NCBI GenBank assembly: GCA_020638655.1
Contig: JACKIC010000004.1
Coordinates: 372,001-436,000 of the forward strand
DNA length: 64,000 nt
Source of the DNA: Planctomycetota bacterium
GTDB lineage: Bacteria > Planctomycetota > UBA1135 > UBA2386
Direction: 5' to 3'
Shown here in pieces: positions 1 through 8,281 of this stretch. The stretch's first letter is position 1, and every line of letters starts with the position of its first letter. A program made the translations under genes and the position numbers. The notes under the pieces are model-generated. The model had not been told where the DNA came from, did no database searches, and saw only the letters and a list, made by a program, of their open reading frames with translations.

Positions 1-993
1 GCCGGTGCTGGCGACCAGGCGGGTGTTGTCGGCGGGGTGCACGAGCAGCGCCTGGACGTCGTCGAAGCCGATGCCGACCGCGGCCGCCGACCAGGTGCCG
101 GCGCCGTCGGTGCTCTTGTAGATGCCGCTGCCCTCCAGCGCCGCGTAGATCGTGGTCGTCGACACGGGATCGATCGTCAGGTCCTGCACCTGGTGCAGGC
201 TGGGGATGCCGGTCTTCGCCGAGCTCCAGACGCTGCCCCCGTCGGTGGTCTTCCAGACGCCGCCCGCGGGGGTGCCGGCGTAGACCGTCAGCGGATCGAA
301 CGGATCGACGGCGAGGGCTTCGCAGTCGCTGGGGCCGCCGCCGGTCGCGCTCCACGAGCTCGTGCCGTTGGTGGTGACGAACACGCCGGCTGGCGTGCCC
401 GCGTAGAGCACGTCGCCGTTGTTGGGCGCGATCGCCAGCGCGTAGACGTTCTGGTTGGTCAGGCCCGACACGCGGCGCGACCAGCTGCTCGCGCTGTTGG
501 TCGAGCGGTAGACGCCGCCGCCGACGGTGCCGGCGAAGAGCGTCGACGGCGCGGCGGGGTCGAACACGAGCGACGTGACGTCGAGGTCCGACAGGCCCGA
601 GTTGGCCGCCGACCAGCTGCCGCCGCCGTTGGTGCTCACGTAGACGCCGCCGCGCCACAGGCCCGCGTAGACGGTCGTCGGCGTGACGGGGTCGACGGCG
701 AGCGCCGCCACCGCGGCGTAGCCGCCGAGCGGTTCGACCACCGCGTCGGGCAGGCCCGAGGAGGTCGCGGTCCAGGTCGCGCCCTGATCGGTGCTCTTGA
801 ACACGCCGCCGCTGGCCGTGCCAGCATAGAGCGCGCTGGCGCCGTCGCTGGCGACGCTGAGCACGACGCCGCCTTCGATGCCGTTCGACGCGGCTTGCCA
901 GTCGCTGCTGCCGCCTCCGCCGCCGCCGCCGCAGGCGGTGAACGTGATCAGCGTGAGCAGGGAAACGGATGCGCGGGTGGACGGCTGCTTCAT
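1..993 (-). CDS. BNR/sortilin-type repeat lipoprotein (partial, runs off the left edge)
   Basis: I translated 331 codons from an ATG at 991-993 to the window edge with no stop, so the C-terminus is outside. The N-terminus is a lipoprotein signal (MKQPSTRASVSLLTLITFTAC, lipobox FTAC) followed by a Gly run. After it come at least five repeats of about 50-60 residues built around 'VYAGT..GGV(Y/F/W)KSTDGG.SW', the Asp-box/BNR pattern of WD40/YVTN-like beta-propellers (sortilin, Ycf48-like). The product is probably an outer-membrane or periplasmic propeller lipoprotein; the ligand is unknown. It is divergent from the YcxB-like gene. Long open frames on the opposite strand here are high-GC shadows. 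The family call is good; the function is not known. Confidence 0.82.
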   Translation of the reverse strand, partial: MKQPSTRASVSLLTLITFTACGGGGGGGSSDWQAASNGIEGGVVLSVASDGASALYAGTASGGVFKSTDQGATWTATSSGLPDAVVEPLGGYAAVAALAVDPVTPTTVYAGLWRGGVYVSTNGGGSWSAANSGLSDLDVTSLVFDPAAPSTLFAGTVGGGVYRSTNSASSWSRRVSGLTNQNVYALAIAPNNGDVLYAGTPAGVFVTTNGTSSWSATGGGPSDCEALAVDPFDPLTVYAGTPAGGVWKTTDGGSVWSSAKTGIPSLHQVQDLTIDPVSTTTIYAALEGSGIYKSTDGAGTWSAAAVGIGFDDVQALLVHPADNTRLVASTG

Positions 994-1209
994 GACGACT
1001 CCGGCGAGGGATGTCTTGTTGCGGACGAGGTCCTATCGGCGTTTCGTCCCGCAAGGAGCCAGTGGGGTGGCGGCGGGTCCAGGCATGAGACGCGCGGCCG
1101 GGGCGGCGCGGCGGAACCCGCGATGGCGGGGGAGTCCGTGGCGGCGGCGGCGGGGATGTGCTTGGCTGTGGTGGTGGCCGTTGCACCGAGTGAAGAGTCG
1201 AGCGAAGAG

Positions 1210-2037
1210 ATGTCGGCGCCCCTGGCGTGCTTCACCGTCGACTCGACCCACCGCGAGCGCGTCGTGGCGACGTTGCGCGCGCAGCGCCTGCCCGTGCTCC
1301 GTACCGCGCGCGCGGTCGGCACGGTCGTGGGGCCGGTCCTCGTGTTCGGCCTGCTCTACCTGCTGCTCTGGGCAGCCTTCTCGGTGGCGTTCCCGGATCG
1401 TTCCATCGCCCTGCTCGCCGCGTTGCCGGTGCTCGTCGTGGCGGCGTTCGGGGACTGGCGGCGCTTCGAGGTGATCTCGCGGCGCGGTCGCAGGCTCCGC
1501 GCGATGCGCCGGCTCGAGCGAATCTATGGGACCGGTCCGGTGCCCTTCCGCGTCGAGCTGCACCCGGACTTCCTGCTGTTCGTCGCGGGTCGGCAACAGG
1601 GGCGCGTGCCGTGGTCCAAGGTTCGTGAGGTCCGGTGCGACGGGCACGACCTCACGATCTGCAGCGACCGACACCTCGGAATGGTGGCGGAACGGGGGTT
1701 CGCGACGCGCGCCGAGGCCGAGGCGTTCCACGCTCTCGTCGAGCGGCTGGTCGTCGCCGCCGGGCGCGGGGACGCGCTGCGTCCGGTCGGTGAGGACCAG
1801 CCGCGCGAAGCAGCGCGCGGCGACGGCGGGTGCTCCTTCGCGCGGCGATGGCAACGGCTGGCGGCGACCCTCGTCTCGGCAGGGTGCACCGCCGTGCTGC
1901 TGCACACCCTGCTCGCCGACCCGCGCTTCGCGCGGCCTGCGATCCACACGGTCATGATCACGTGGTCGGCCAGCGCCCTGGTCGCGGTGATCGTCTGGTA
2001 TCGCTTCGGATCCCACCGAATCCGCGCCCGCGCCTGA
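1210..2037 (+). CDS. YcxB-like membrane protein
   Basis: A 275-residue protein with two membrane segments near residues 37-61 and 65-81, a soluble middle domain, and two further hydrophobic segments near residues 211-230 and 240-262. The middle part has the layout of YcxB-like C-terminal domains: a short beta-rich block with 'VPWSKVREVRCDGHDLTI' and then 'FATRAEAEAFHALVERLV'. The extra C-terminal membrane pair is unusual. I chose ATG 1210, just after the purine-rich AGCGAAGAG, over the in-frame ATG at 1156, because the residues between look unlike protein. The open frame continues far upstream, but that part is antisense to the neighbouring lipoprotein. YcxB-like proteins have no established function. 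Confidence 0.68.
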   Translation: MSAPLACFTVDSTHRERVVATLRAQRLPVLRTARAVGTVVGPVLVFGLLYLLLWAAFSVAFPDRSIALLAALPVLVVAAFGDWRRFEVISRRGRRLRAMRRLERIYGTGPVPFRVELHPDFLLFVAGRQQGRVPWSKVREVRCDGHDLTICSDRHLGMVAERGFATRAEAEAFHALVERLVVAAGRGDALRPVGEDQPREAARGDGGCSFARRWQRLAATLVSAGCTAVLLHTLLADPRFARPAIHTVMITWSASALVAVIVWYRFGSHRIRARA

Positions 2038-2166
2038 ACGGGACCCGGGCCATGCCGCTGCGCCATCGCCCGCGTCACCGTGTTCGTGTCGTCGCCGCGA
2101 CGTGCCGGCGGCTGCTCACCCTGCAGGCCTACTTTCCGCTGTTCGCGGCTGATCCGCTGACTGCGT

Positions 2167-3210
2167 TCAGCTGCGCCCGATCTTCAGGCCGTCGAGGATC
2201 CGACGCATCACGGCCCACTCGTAGGCGAACCGCACGACCACGCCCTTGTCGTCGAGCAGGTAGTAGAACGGCGTGCGCGGGGTGCGGTAGGCCGACTCGA
2301 ACGGGTTGCCGATCTTCGCTTCGTCGTAGCAGTGTGGCCAGTCGATGCCGCGCGCCTTCAGCTGCTCGGTGACCGCTGCGACGCCGTCCTTGTTGCGGAA
2401 CGTGACCACGCCGATCGTGCGCAGCCCCTTGCGCGCGGCGACGTCGGCCTTGACGGCGTCGAAGTCGGCAGGCATCTGCGTCGACCAGTAGATCGCCAGC
2501 GTGTGGGGGCACGGGCTCGTATCGCTGCGCACCTCGCCGCTGCCCAGGATGTCGTCGAACGCGAGGTCGAGCGGCTTGCCGATGCGGTCGAGCTGCCCGG
2601 CGAAGCCCTTGGCGTCCGCGCTGATCCACTTGTCGTCGGGCCACGACTTCTGCACCTGGGTGACGAGCTCGCGGCACGCCTGCGGCGGGATGTCGCGGGT
2701 GCGCAGCAGCTCCATGATCGCGAGGCCGGCGCCCGTCGATTTCGGATCGACCTCGAGCAGCGCCTGGATCGCGCGCAGGCACGCGGGCGGCGCCGCGTCG
2801 GTCGCGAGCAGCCCGCGGGTCCGCGCCAGCAGCGCCTCGCGGCGCAGGTCGTCGCGCAGGGCCTCGTTCTTCAGGAACGCGTCCGCCTCGGTGAGCACGT
2901 CGGCGGGCAGCTGCAGCGAGTTGATCATCAGCGCCCAGCGCTTGCCGATCAGGTCCGCCATGCGCGCGTTGTCAGGATCGAGCTCGAACAGGTCGTTGGC
3001 GAGCTCGCACTTGCGGCGCGCGATCTCGCGGACCTCGGCACGGAACCTGGCAGCGCCTTCGGGGCTCGCGTCGCGGCTCATCGACGGGAAACTCAGCCGG
3101 TCGAATTCGCGCAGGATGTCGGCGGCGGTGCGGGTCTGGGCGTGCAGGCACGGGACCAGGAGGGATATCGGGAGCAGCAGCGCGGCGACCGTCGTGCGAA
3201 GGATGTGCAT
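2167..3210 (-). CDS. secreted thioredoxin-fold protein without a CxxC motif
   Basis: 347 residues beginning with a clear signal peptide (cut probably after LHA, residue 24). Residues 25-220 are helical with no obvious motif. From about residue 230 a thioredoxin-like fold follows: 'LAIYWSTQMPAD' sits where TlpA/AhpC proteins have 'FWATWCxPC', and 'RTPRTPFYYLLDDKGVVV' matches the cis-Pro strand and the 'P..fliD..G.i' motif of TlpA proteins. The redox cysteines are absent from the active-site loop, so it is unlikely to be an oxidoreductase; TlpA-like proteins with this layout are common in Planctomycetes. The gene lies alone between a + strand gene and the divergent amidohydrolase. Fold call moderate, role unknown. 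Confidence 0.65.
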   Translation of the reverse strand: MHILRTTVAALLLPISLLVPCLHAQTRTAADILREFDRLSFPSMSRDASPEGAARFRAEVREIARRKCELANDLFELDPDNARMADLIGKRWALMINSLQLPADVLTEADAFLKNEALRDDLRREALLARTRGLLATDAAPPACLRAIQALLEVDPKSTGAGLAIMELLRTRDIPPQACRELVTQVQKSWPDDKWISADAKGFAGQLDRIGKPLDLAFDDILGSGEVRSDTSPCPHTLAIYWSTQMPADFDAVKADVAARKGLRTIGVVTFRNKDGVAAVTEQLKARGIDWPHCYDEAKIGNPFESAYRTPRTPFYYLLDDKGVVVRFAYEWAVMRRILDGLKIGRS

Positions 3211-3321
3211 GTGGATACTCGCGGCGGAGGAGGGGGGTCTACGTCACCGTCGCGGCGGCGGTGAGTCGTCGCGGGCCGAACCGGGCAGGAATGTTGCCAG
3301 GGTGGCGCGCCGGTCTGCATC

Positions 3322-4599
3322 ATGCGCGGCATGCTCACCCTGGTCGCCGCGGCGTTCGTCACATCCTCGTCCGGAGTCCTGCCACAGGACCCGCCGTCCG
3401 CGGCGACCACGGTCGTGCGCGCCGCTGCCTACGTCGATGTCGATCAGGGCAGGCGCATCGAGCCGTGCGTGCTGGTGCTGCGCGAAGGCCGCATCGTCGA
3501 CGTCAACCCCGAGGCGACGCCCGCCGGCGCGCAGGTCGTGGAGCTGCCCGGGATCACGCTCGTGCCCGGGCTCATCGACTGCCACGTGCACCTCACCTAC
3601 GACGTCGATCCGGGGTTCACGTTGCGGCGCGTGCAGGAGACCGCCGTCGACGAGGCGCTGCGCGGCGCGGGCAACGCGTGGCGCACGTTGTCGGCCGGCT
3701 TCACCACGGTCCGCAACCTCGGTTCCCACGGGTTCTCCGACGTGGCGTTGATGCGCGCGATCGACCGCGGCTTCGTGCCGGGACCGCGCATCGTGCCCGC
3801 AGCCCACGCTCTGGGCATCACCGGTGGTCACGCCGACCAGACCGGGTTCGCGCCCGGCGTGCTCGAAGGTGGACCCGAGCAAGGCATCGCCGACGGCGTC
3901 GACCAGTGCATCGCGGCCGTGCGCTATCAGGTCAAGCACGGCGCCAAGGTGATCAAGATCTGTGCGACGGCCGGCGTGTTGTCGTTCGAAGACGCGGTGG
4001 GAGCGCAGCAGTTCTCCGACGAGGAGATGCGGGCGATCGTCGCCGAGGCCGGGCGCCACGGTCTCAAGGTGGCCGCGCACGCGCACGGCACCGCCGGCAT
4101 CCTCGCCGCCGTTCGCGCCGGCGTCGCGTCGATCGAACACGGCTCGATGCTCAGCGACGAGATCTTCGCCGAGATGAAGCAGCGCGGTACCTTCCTGGTG
4201 CCGACCAGCTACATCGCCGAGGCGCTGCCGATCGCGGAGTTGCCGCCGCAGCTGCAGCGCAAGGCGCGCCTGGTGATCCCGCTGGCCCGCGCCAGCCTGG
4301 TCAAGGCGATCGCGGCCGGCGTGCCGATCGCGTTCGGCACCGACGCGGCCGTCATCCCGCACGGCGACAACGCGCACGAGTTCGCGATCTACGTGAAGTG
4401 CGGCATGACGCCCGCCGCGGCGATCCGCACCGCCACCGTCAACGCCGCCGCGCTGCTGGGCACCGACGACCGCGGCCGCATCGCGGTCGGCAAGCTCGCC
4501 GACCTGGTCGGCGTCGCCGGCGATCCGCTGCAGGACGTGACCCTGCTCGAGCGCGTGACCTTCGTGATGAAGGACGGCGAGGTCGTCCGGCAGGACTGA
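3322..4599 (+). CDS. secreted metal-dependent amidohydrolase (prolidase/imidazolonepropionase-like)
   Basis: 425 residues with a short signal peptide (an alternative ATG lies three codons in). The amidohydrolase-superfamily metal ligands can be followed: H88-x-H90 in 'GLIDCHVHLTYD', a candidate carboxylated Lys in 'KVIKI' (K209 or K212), H253/H255 in 'AAHAHG', H273 in 'SIEHGS', and D341 in 'FGTDAAV'. This is the subgroup annotated as Xaa-Pro dipeptidase or imidazolonepropionase-related hydrolase, usually a periplasmic binuclear-zinc enzyme cutting small amide or cyclic substrates. The exact substrate cannot be read from the sequence. The gene converges on the ThuA-dehydrogenase gene, and the gap holds a large palindrome that could end both transcripts. 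Confidence 0.88.
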   Translation: MRGMLTLVAAAFVTSSSGVLPQDPPSAATTVVRAAAYVDVDQGRRIEPCVLVLREGRIVDVNPEATPAGAQVVELPGITLVPGLIDCHVHLTYDVDPGFTLRRVQETAVDEALRGAGNAWRTLSAGFTTVRNLGSHGFSDVALMRAIDRGFVPGPRIVPAAHALGITGGHADQTGFAPGVLEGGPEQGIADGVDQCIAAVRYQVKHGAKVIKICATAGVLSFEDAVGAQQFSDEEMRAIVAEAGRHGLKVAAHAHGTAGILAAVRAGVASIEHGSMLSDEIFAEMKQRGTFLVPTSYIAEALPIAELPPQLQRKARLVIPLARASLVKAIAAGVPIAFGTDAAVIPHGDNAHEFAIYVKCGMTPAAAIRTATVNAAALLGTDDRGRIAVGKLADLVGVAGDPLQDVTLLERVTFVMKDGEVVRQD

Positions 4600-4611
4600 G
4601 AGCCGCACTGC

Positions 4612-4674
4612 GTGCGTACGGTACCGGGTACGAACGACACAGCGTGTGTGGTTTGTACCCGGTACCGTACGCAC
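4612..4674. repeat. near-perfect 63-nt palindrome, possible bidirectional terminator and dispersed repeat
   Basis: The left arm GTGCGTACGGTACCGGGTAC (4612-4631) is the exact reverse complement of 4655-4674. The 23-nt spacer folds further: G-U, A-T, A-T, C-G, one mismatch, then five pairs around a GCG loop, giving about 30 stem positions. It lies between two convergent genes with stops at 4599 and 4688. There is no T tract on either side, so it is not a textbook intrinsic terminator. The right half (4644-4677) recurs with one mismatch at 26590-26623, so this is also a repeated element. Confidence 0.8.
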
Positions 4675-4687
4675 ACGGGCCGGGGGG

Positions 4688-7600
4688 TCACTTGCCCAGT
4701 TCGGCGGGGGTCCACATCTGCGTGCGATCGGCGGTGGCGGCGCGCACCTTCTTCACGGTGGCGGCGTCGACGGGGGCGGCGTCGTTCTGCCAGCGCTGCC
4801 GCACGTAGGTGAGCACGTCGGCGATCTCGGCGTCGCTGAGTGTCGGGCCGAGCGGGGCCATGACGTTCATGAACTGCTTGCCGTCGACGGTGACGGGGCC
4901 GAACAGGCCGTGCAGGACGATCTTGATCGGCAGCTCGGGGTCGCCGGTCAGCCAGCTGGAGCCGTCGAGGTGGGGGAACACCATCGGCGCGCCGCGACCG
5001 TCGACGCCGTGGCAGGCGATGCAGGTGCGCGCGTAGACGGCGGCGCCGCGTTCGTGCACGGCGGCGTCGACGGCGAACTTTCGCGCGGGTGCGGCGGCCG
5101 CGCCTGTCTTCACCGGCTGCCAGGCGGCGAGCTCGGTGAGCGCGCCCTGCAGCGTCGCGCCGCTGCCGAGCGCGACCAGCGACACGTCGTCGAACCAGGC
5201 CGTGCCGGTGGCGCCGCCGTAGCCGCCGAACAGGCAGTGCACGACGATCTCCTGCTGGTCGCCCGAGTCGAACTCGACGGCGACCTCGGTCCAGTCGCTG
5301 GTGCCGCGCACGCCCTTGGTGCGCTGGCCGCCGTGGACGTTGAGCATCGCGCCGGGGCTGCCGCGCACGCCGCGCAGGTCCTCGGTGCGGATCCAGCCGC
5401 TGAGCCGGTAGCGGGTGCTGCGCTGCACCGGGACGGTCGCGGCGATGCCGCAGTCCGAAGCGCGCTCGGTCGACACGCGCAGGCTCGACCTGTCGGTGCG
5501 GCCGCGGTCGTCCGCGCCGAACTGCACGGTGCCCGCGCGCGCGCCGCTGTAGACGCGCAGGTCGGTCCACTCGCGCACCGCGTCGCCGTCGCGGGCGGCG
5601 AACGTCGGGTTCGGCAGCAGGTTGACGGGTTCGGCCTCGGTCACCTGCATCAGTCCGGCGGCCTTGGCCGCGGCGAGCACGGCGCTGGCCTGGGCGCGCG
5701 CGGCGAGCTGCCAGCACTCGCGCAGGGTGCGGTCGTCGAACAGGCGCGGCTGGTCCTCGTGGGCGAGCCGCAGCAGCGCCGCGGCGAGGTCGGGCACGAG
5801 CGCCGCGCGCGACAGGCCGACCAGGACCATCGCCAGCTCGCGGCCCGTGGCGACGATGTGGCCTTCGCGCACGAACGCGTCCTGCAGCTGCGCCGGGTCG
5901 GCGCGGTCGATGGCGCGGCGGCGCAGCGCCGGCGAAGGCGCGCGCAGGGCCGCTTCGAGCACCGCGGGTTGCAGGGCGCCGAGCAGCGCCAGCGTGTCGA
6001 GCGCGTGTGGCGCGGCGACGCCGCCGGCAGCGACGAGCTGCGTCAGCGACGGCGCGACGTCGGTCCGGGCGCCTTCGACCAGCAGCCGCTGCGCGTCGAG
6101 GCGGACGGTCAGGTCGTCGCTGCCGAGCCCGGCGAGCAGCGAGGCGGGTGCGGCCGGGTCGAGTCGCTTCGTCGTCGGCGCCGTGCCCACCGGCGCGACC
6201 TTGTAGATGCGGCCGTGCTGCTTGTCGCGCAGCGGCGTCTCGTAGGCGTTGCCGCGCCCGGTCTTGGCGTCGACGCCGGCCGAGTTGCGGCTCGGCGTCG
6301 GGTTGTGCTGCACGATGAGGTTGTACCAGTCGCAGATCCACACCGCGCCGTCGGGGCCGACCTCGGCGCAGACCGGCGCCGACCACGCGTCGGCGGAGGC
6401 GTAGAGGTTGTTGGGCAGCTGCACGGCGCGGAAGTCGGCGCCTTCGCGTTGCATCTCGAACTGGCCGACGAGCTTGCCGGTCGGCTCGCAGACGAACGCG
6501 ATCTTGTTCTGCCACGCCGCCGGGAAACGCCGCGCGGTGTAGAGCGCGTGGCCGGCGCCGGCGGTGTAGCGGTCGAACTGGTCGACCTGGCGGATGTCCA
6601 TCGACATCGGGAAGAACAGCGGGTTGTCGTCGGCGCGCGGCACCGCCGCGGTCTGCATGCCGAACGCCTGCCGCAGCGCGTCGGGGAAGGTGAAGAACCA
6701 GCTCGGGTTGCCGTTCGCGGTGCTGCCGACGATGTCGAACTCCTCGGTGAAGCCCAGCCCCCAGGTGTTGTTGGTCGTGTGCTGCAGGAACTCGAGCTTG
6801 CTGCCGTCCGGCAGGAAACGCAGCAGCCCCTGCGCGAACTCGTGCCGCTGGCCGCCGACCTCGCCGGCGAAGCCCGAGTAGCCGATCGTCGCGTAGATCC
6901 AGCCGTCCGCGCCGTAGCGCAGGTTGGACACGCAGGCGTGCGTGTCGCCCATGTGGAAGCCCGTGAACAGCACCTTCCTCACGTCGGCGCGGTCGTCGCC
7001 GTCGGTGTCGGCGAGGAACAGCATGTCGGGGCCGTTGGTGCAGATCACACCGCCGTTCGCGAACACCAGCGAGGTCGGGATCGACAGGCCCTCGGCGAAG
7101 CGCGTGAAGCGGTCGGCGGCGCCGTCGCCGTCGGTGTCCTCGCAGATGGTGATGCGGTCGTGGCCGAGGTCGCCGCGGTGCAGGTTGTTGGGGTAGTCGA
7201 TCGTCTCGATCACGAAGGCGCGGCCGCGGTGGTCCCAGGAGACGAAGATCGGGTCGACGATGTCCGGCTCGCTGGCGAACAGCTGCAGCTGCATGCCGAT
7301 CGGTACCTGCGCGAGCTTCATCGATTCGCGCGGCGACAGCGGCTTCTGCGCGACGGTGATCTCCTTGCGTTCGCGGTAGCCGGGCAGCGACACCGTCTCG
7401 GTCTGCAGCGTGGGCAGCTGCAGCGCGGCCAGCGCCGCGCGCGGTCCGTCGCCGACGGCCCAGTAGATCGCGTTGCGCAGCAGCGCCTGGAACTCGGGCA
7501 GGTCCCAGACCCGGTGGTCGTGGCCGCTCGCGGTGTAGAACACGCGGCCCTCACCCTGCTGCCGCGTCCAGCTCCAGGGCTCGCCGTCGCGCACCTGCAG

Positions 7601-8176
7601 GATCGTGCGGTCGTCGCCGTGCTGGTCGTGCACGTAGGTCTCGTCCCACGCGCGGTAACCCGCCAGGTCCTTCAGGATCGGGTGCTGGGGCAGCACGTTC
7701 TCGACCGTGAACTCCTCGCCGCCGTGCGTCGAGAAGCGCGCGCCGACCAGCTTGACGAACTGCGGTGAACCGCCGAAGCACGCCGAGGCGCAGTGCACCG
7801 GCACGAAGCCGCCGCCGCCGTCGACGTAGGCGAGCAGCGCGACGAGCTGCTCACGCGGCATCGGCGCGTTCTGCGCCCAGTTGCCGTACATGAGCACGGC
7901 GTCGAAGGCGGCGAGCCGCTCCTTGCGGAACGCGTGTGCCGGGTCCTCGTCGTAGGTGAGGTCGATGCCTGCGGTGCCGAGCGCCTTCTTGAGCACGCGG
8001 TAGCGCGTGATCGGGTCGTGGTGCGGGCCGTTGGCGGTCGGGGCGCCGAAGAACATCACCTGCAGGCGCCGCGGGGCGGTCGCCGCGCCTTGCTGCGCGG
8101 TGAGCGCGGCACACAGATCGAGCGGGGCGGTCGCGAGCAGCAGCGACCAGAGGAGGCGGAGCAGGGCTTTGGACAC
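4688..8176 (-). CDS. ThuA / PVC-type dehydrogenase / HEAT / carbohydrate-binding / cytochrome c fusion
   Basis: 1162 residues from a GTG start (8174-8176) with a signal peptide ending near 'LTAQQ'. Domain order: a ThuA-like glutamine-amidotransferase fold (about residues 30-270, 'MFFGAPTANGPHHDP', 'VHCASACFGG', 'WDETYVHDQH'); a soluble-glucose-dehydrogenase-like propeller of the 'putative membrane-bound dehydrogenase' family (about 300-650, 'DTDGDGAADR', 'ICDWYNLIVQHNPTPS'); helical repeats (about 680-850); a jelly-roll CBM-like domain (about 860-1040); and a C-terminal class I cytochrome c with one CIACH heme site near residues 1048-1052. It is probably a periplasmic sugar-oxidising enzyme that passes electrons to its own heme. 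It is divergent from a PAS-AraC regulator. The open frame runs on past 8176 only as an antisense shadow. The GTG start is inferred from the signal peptide; no strong SD is seen. Confidence 0.88.
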   Translation of the reverse strand: MSKALLRLLWSLLLATAPLDLCAALTAQQGAATAPRRLQVMFFGAPTANGPHHDPITRYRVLKKALGTAGIDLTYDEDPAHAFRKERLAAFDAVLMYGNWAQNAPMPREQLVALLAYVDGGGGFVPVHCASACFGGSPQFVKLVGARFSTHGGEEFTVENVLPQHPILKDLAGYRAWDETYVHDQHGDDRTILQVRDGEPWSWTRQQGEGRVFYTASGHDHRVWDLPEFQALLRNAIYWAVGDGPRAALAALQLPTLQTETVSLPGYRERKEITVAQKPLSPRESMKLAQVPIGMQLQLFASEPDIVDPIFVSWDHRGRAFVIETIDYPNNLHRGDLGHDRITICEDTDGDGAADRFTRFAEGLSIPTSLVFANGGVICTNGPDMLFLADTDGDDRADVRKVLFTGFHMGDTHACVSNLRYGADGWIYATIGYSGFAGEVGGQRHEFAQGLLRFLPDGSKLEFLQHTTNNTWGLGFTEEFDIVGSTANGNPSWFFTFPDALRQAFGMQTAAVPRADDNPLFFPMSMDIRQVDQFDRYTAGAGHALYTARRFPAAWQNKIAFVCEPTGKLVGQFEMQREGADFRAVQLPNNLYASADAWSAPVCAEVGPDGAVWICDWYNLIVQHNPTPSRNSAGVDAKTGRGNAYETPLRDKQHGRIYKVAPVGTAPTTKRLDPAAPASLLAGLGSDDLTVRLDAQRLLVEGARTDVAPSLTQLVAAGGVAAPHALDTLALLGALQPAVLEAALRAPSPALRRRAIDRADPAQLQDAFVREGHIVATGRELAMVLVGLSRAALVPDLAAALLRLAHEDQPRLFDDRTLRECWQLAARAQASAVLAAAKAAGLMQVTEAEPVNLLPNPTFAARDGDAVREWTDLRVYSGARAGTVQFGADDRGRTDRSSLRVSTERASDCGIAATVPVQRSTRYRLSGWIRTEDLRGVRGSPGAMLNVHGGQRTKGVRGTSDWTEVAVEFDSGDQQEIVVHCLFGGYGGATGTAWFDDVSLVALGSGATLQGALTELAAWQPVKTGAAAAPARKFAVDAAVHERGAAVYARTCIACHGVDGRGAPMVFPHLDGSSWLTGDPELPIKIVLHGLFGPVTVDGKQFMNVMAPLGPTLSDAEIADVLTYVRQRWQNDAAPVDAATVKKVRAATADRTQMWTPAELGK

Positions 8177-8246
8177 GGGCTTGGTGGGGCGGTGTGGTCG
8201 TCGGGGCCAGATTGAAGCAGCAGACGCCGGCGCGCTCTGCCAGGCT

Positions 8247-8280
8247 TGTAGGTTTGCGAGTCGGATGTGTAGATTTGCGA
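8247..8280. promoter_or_regulatory. direct repeat TGTAGRTTTGCGA x2, 21 bp apart (candidate AraC-type operator)
   Basis: TGTAGGTTTGCGA at 8247-8259 and TGTAGATTTGCGA at 8268-8280 match at 12 of 13 positions and are spaced 21 bp centre to centre, two turns of B-DNA on the same face. They fill the 105-bp gap between the ThuA-dehydrogenase gene and the PAS-AraC gene; the second copy ends one base before the AraC ATG. Paired direct half-sites with this spacing are typical of AraC-family dimers, so this probably controls both divergent genes. Confidence 0.6.
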
Positions 8281-8281
8281 C

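Noticed and set aside
1156..1209. In-frame ATG at 1156 as the YcxB-like start
   Set aside because: The extra residues look random; ATG 1210 has purines upstream and starts a plausible cytoplasmic N-terminus.
4646..7768. A >1000-codon open frame on the + strand opposite the ThuA-dehydrogenase gene
   Set aside because: High-GC antisense frame with Arg/Ala/Gly/Val-rich, motif-free sequence; the minus-strand gene has clear domains throughout.
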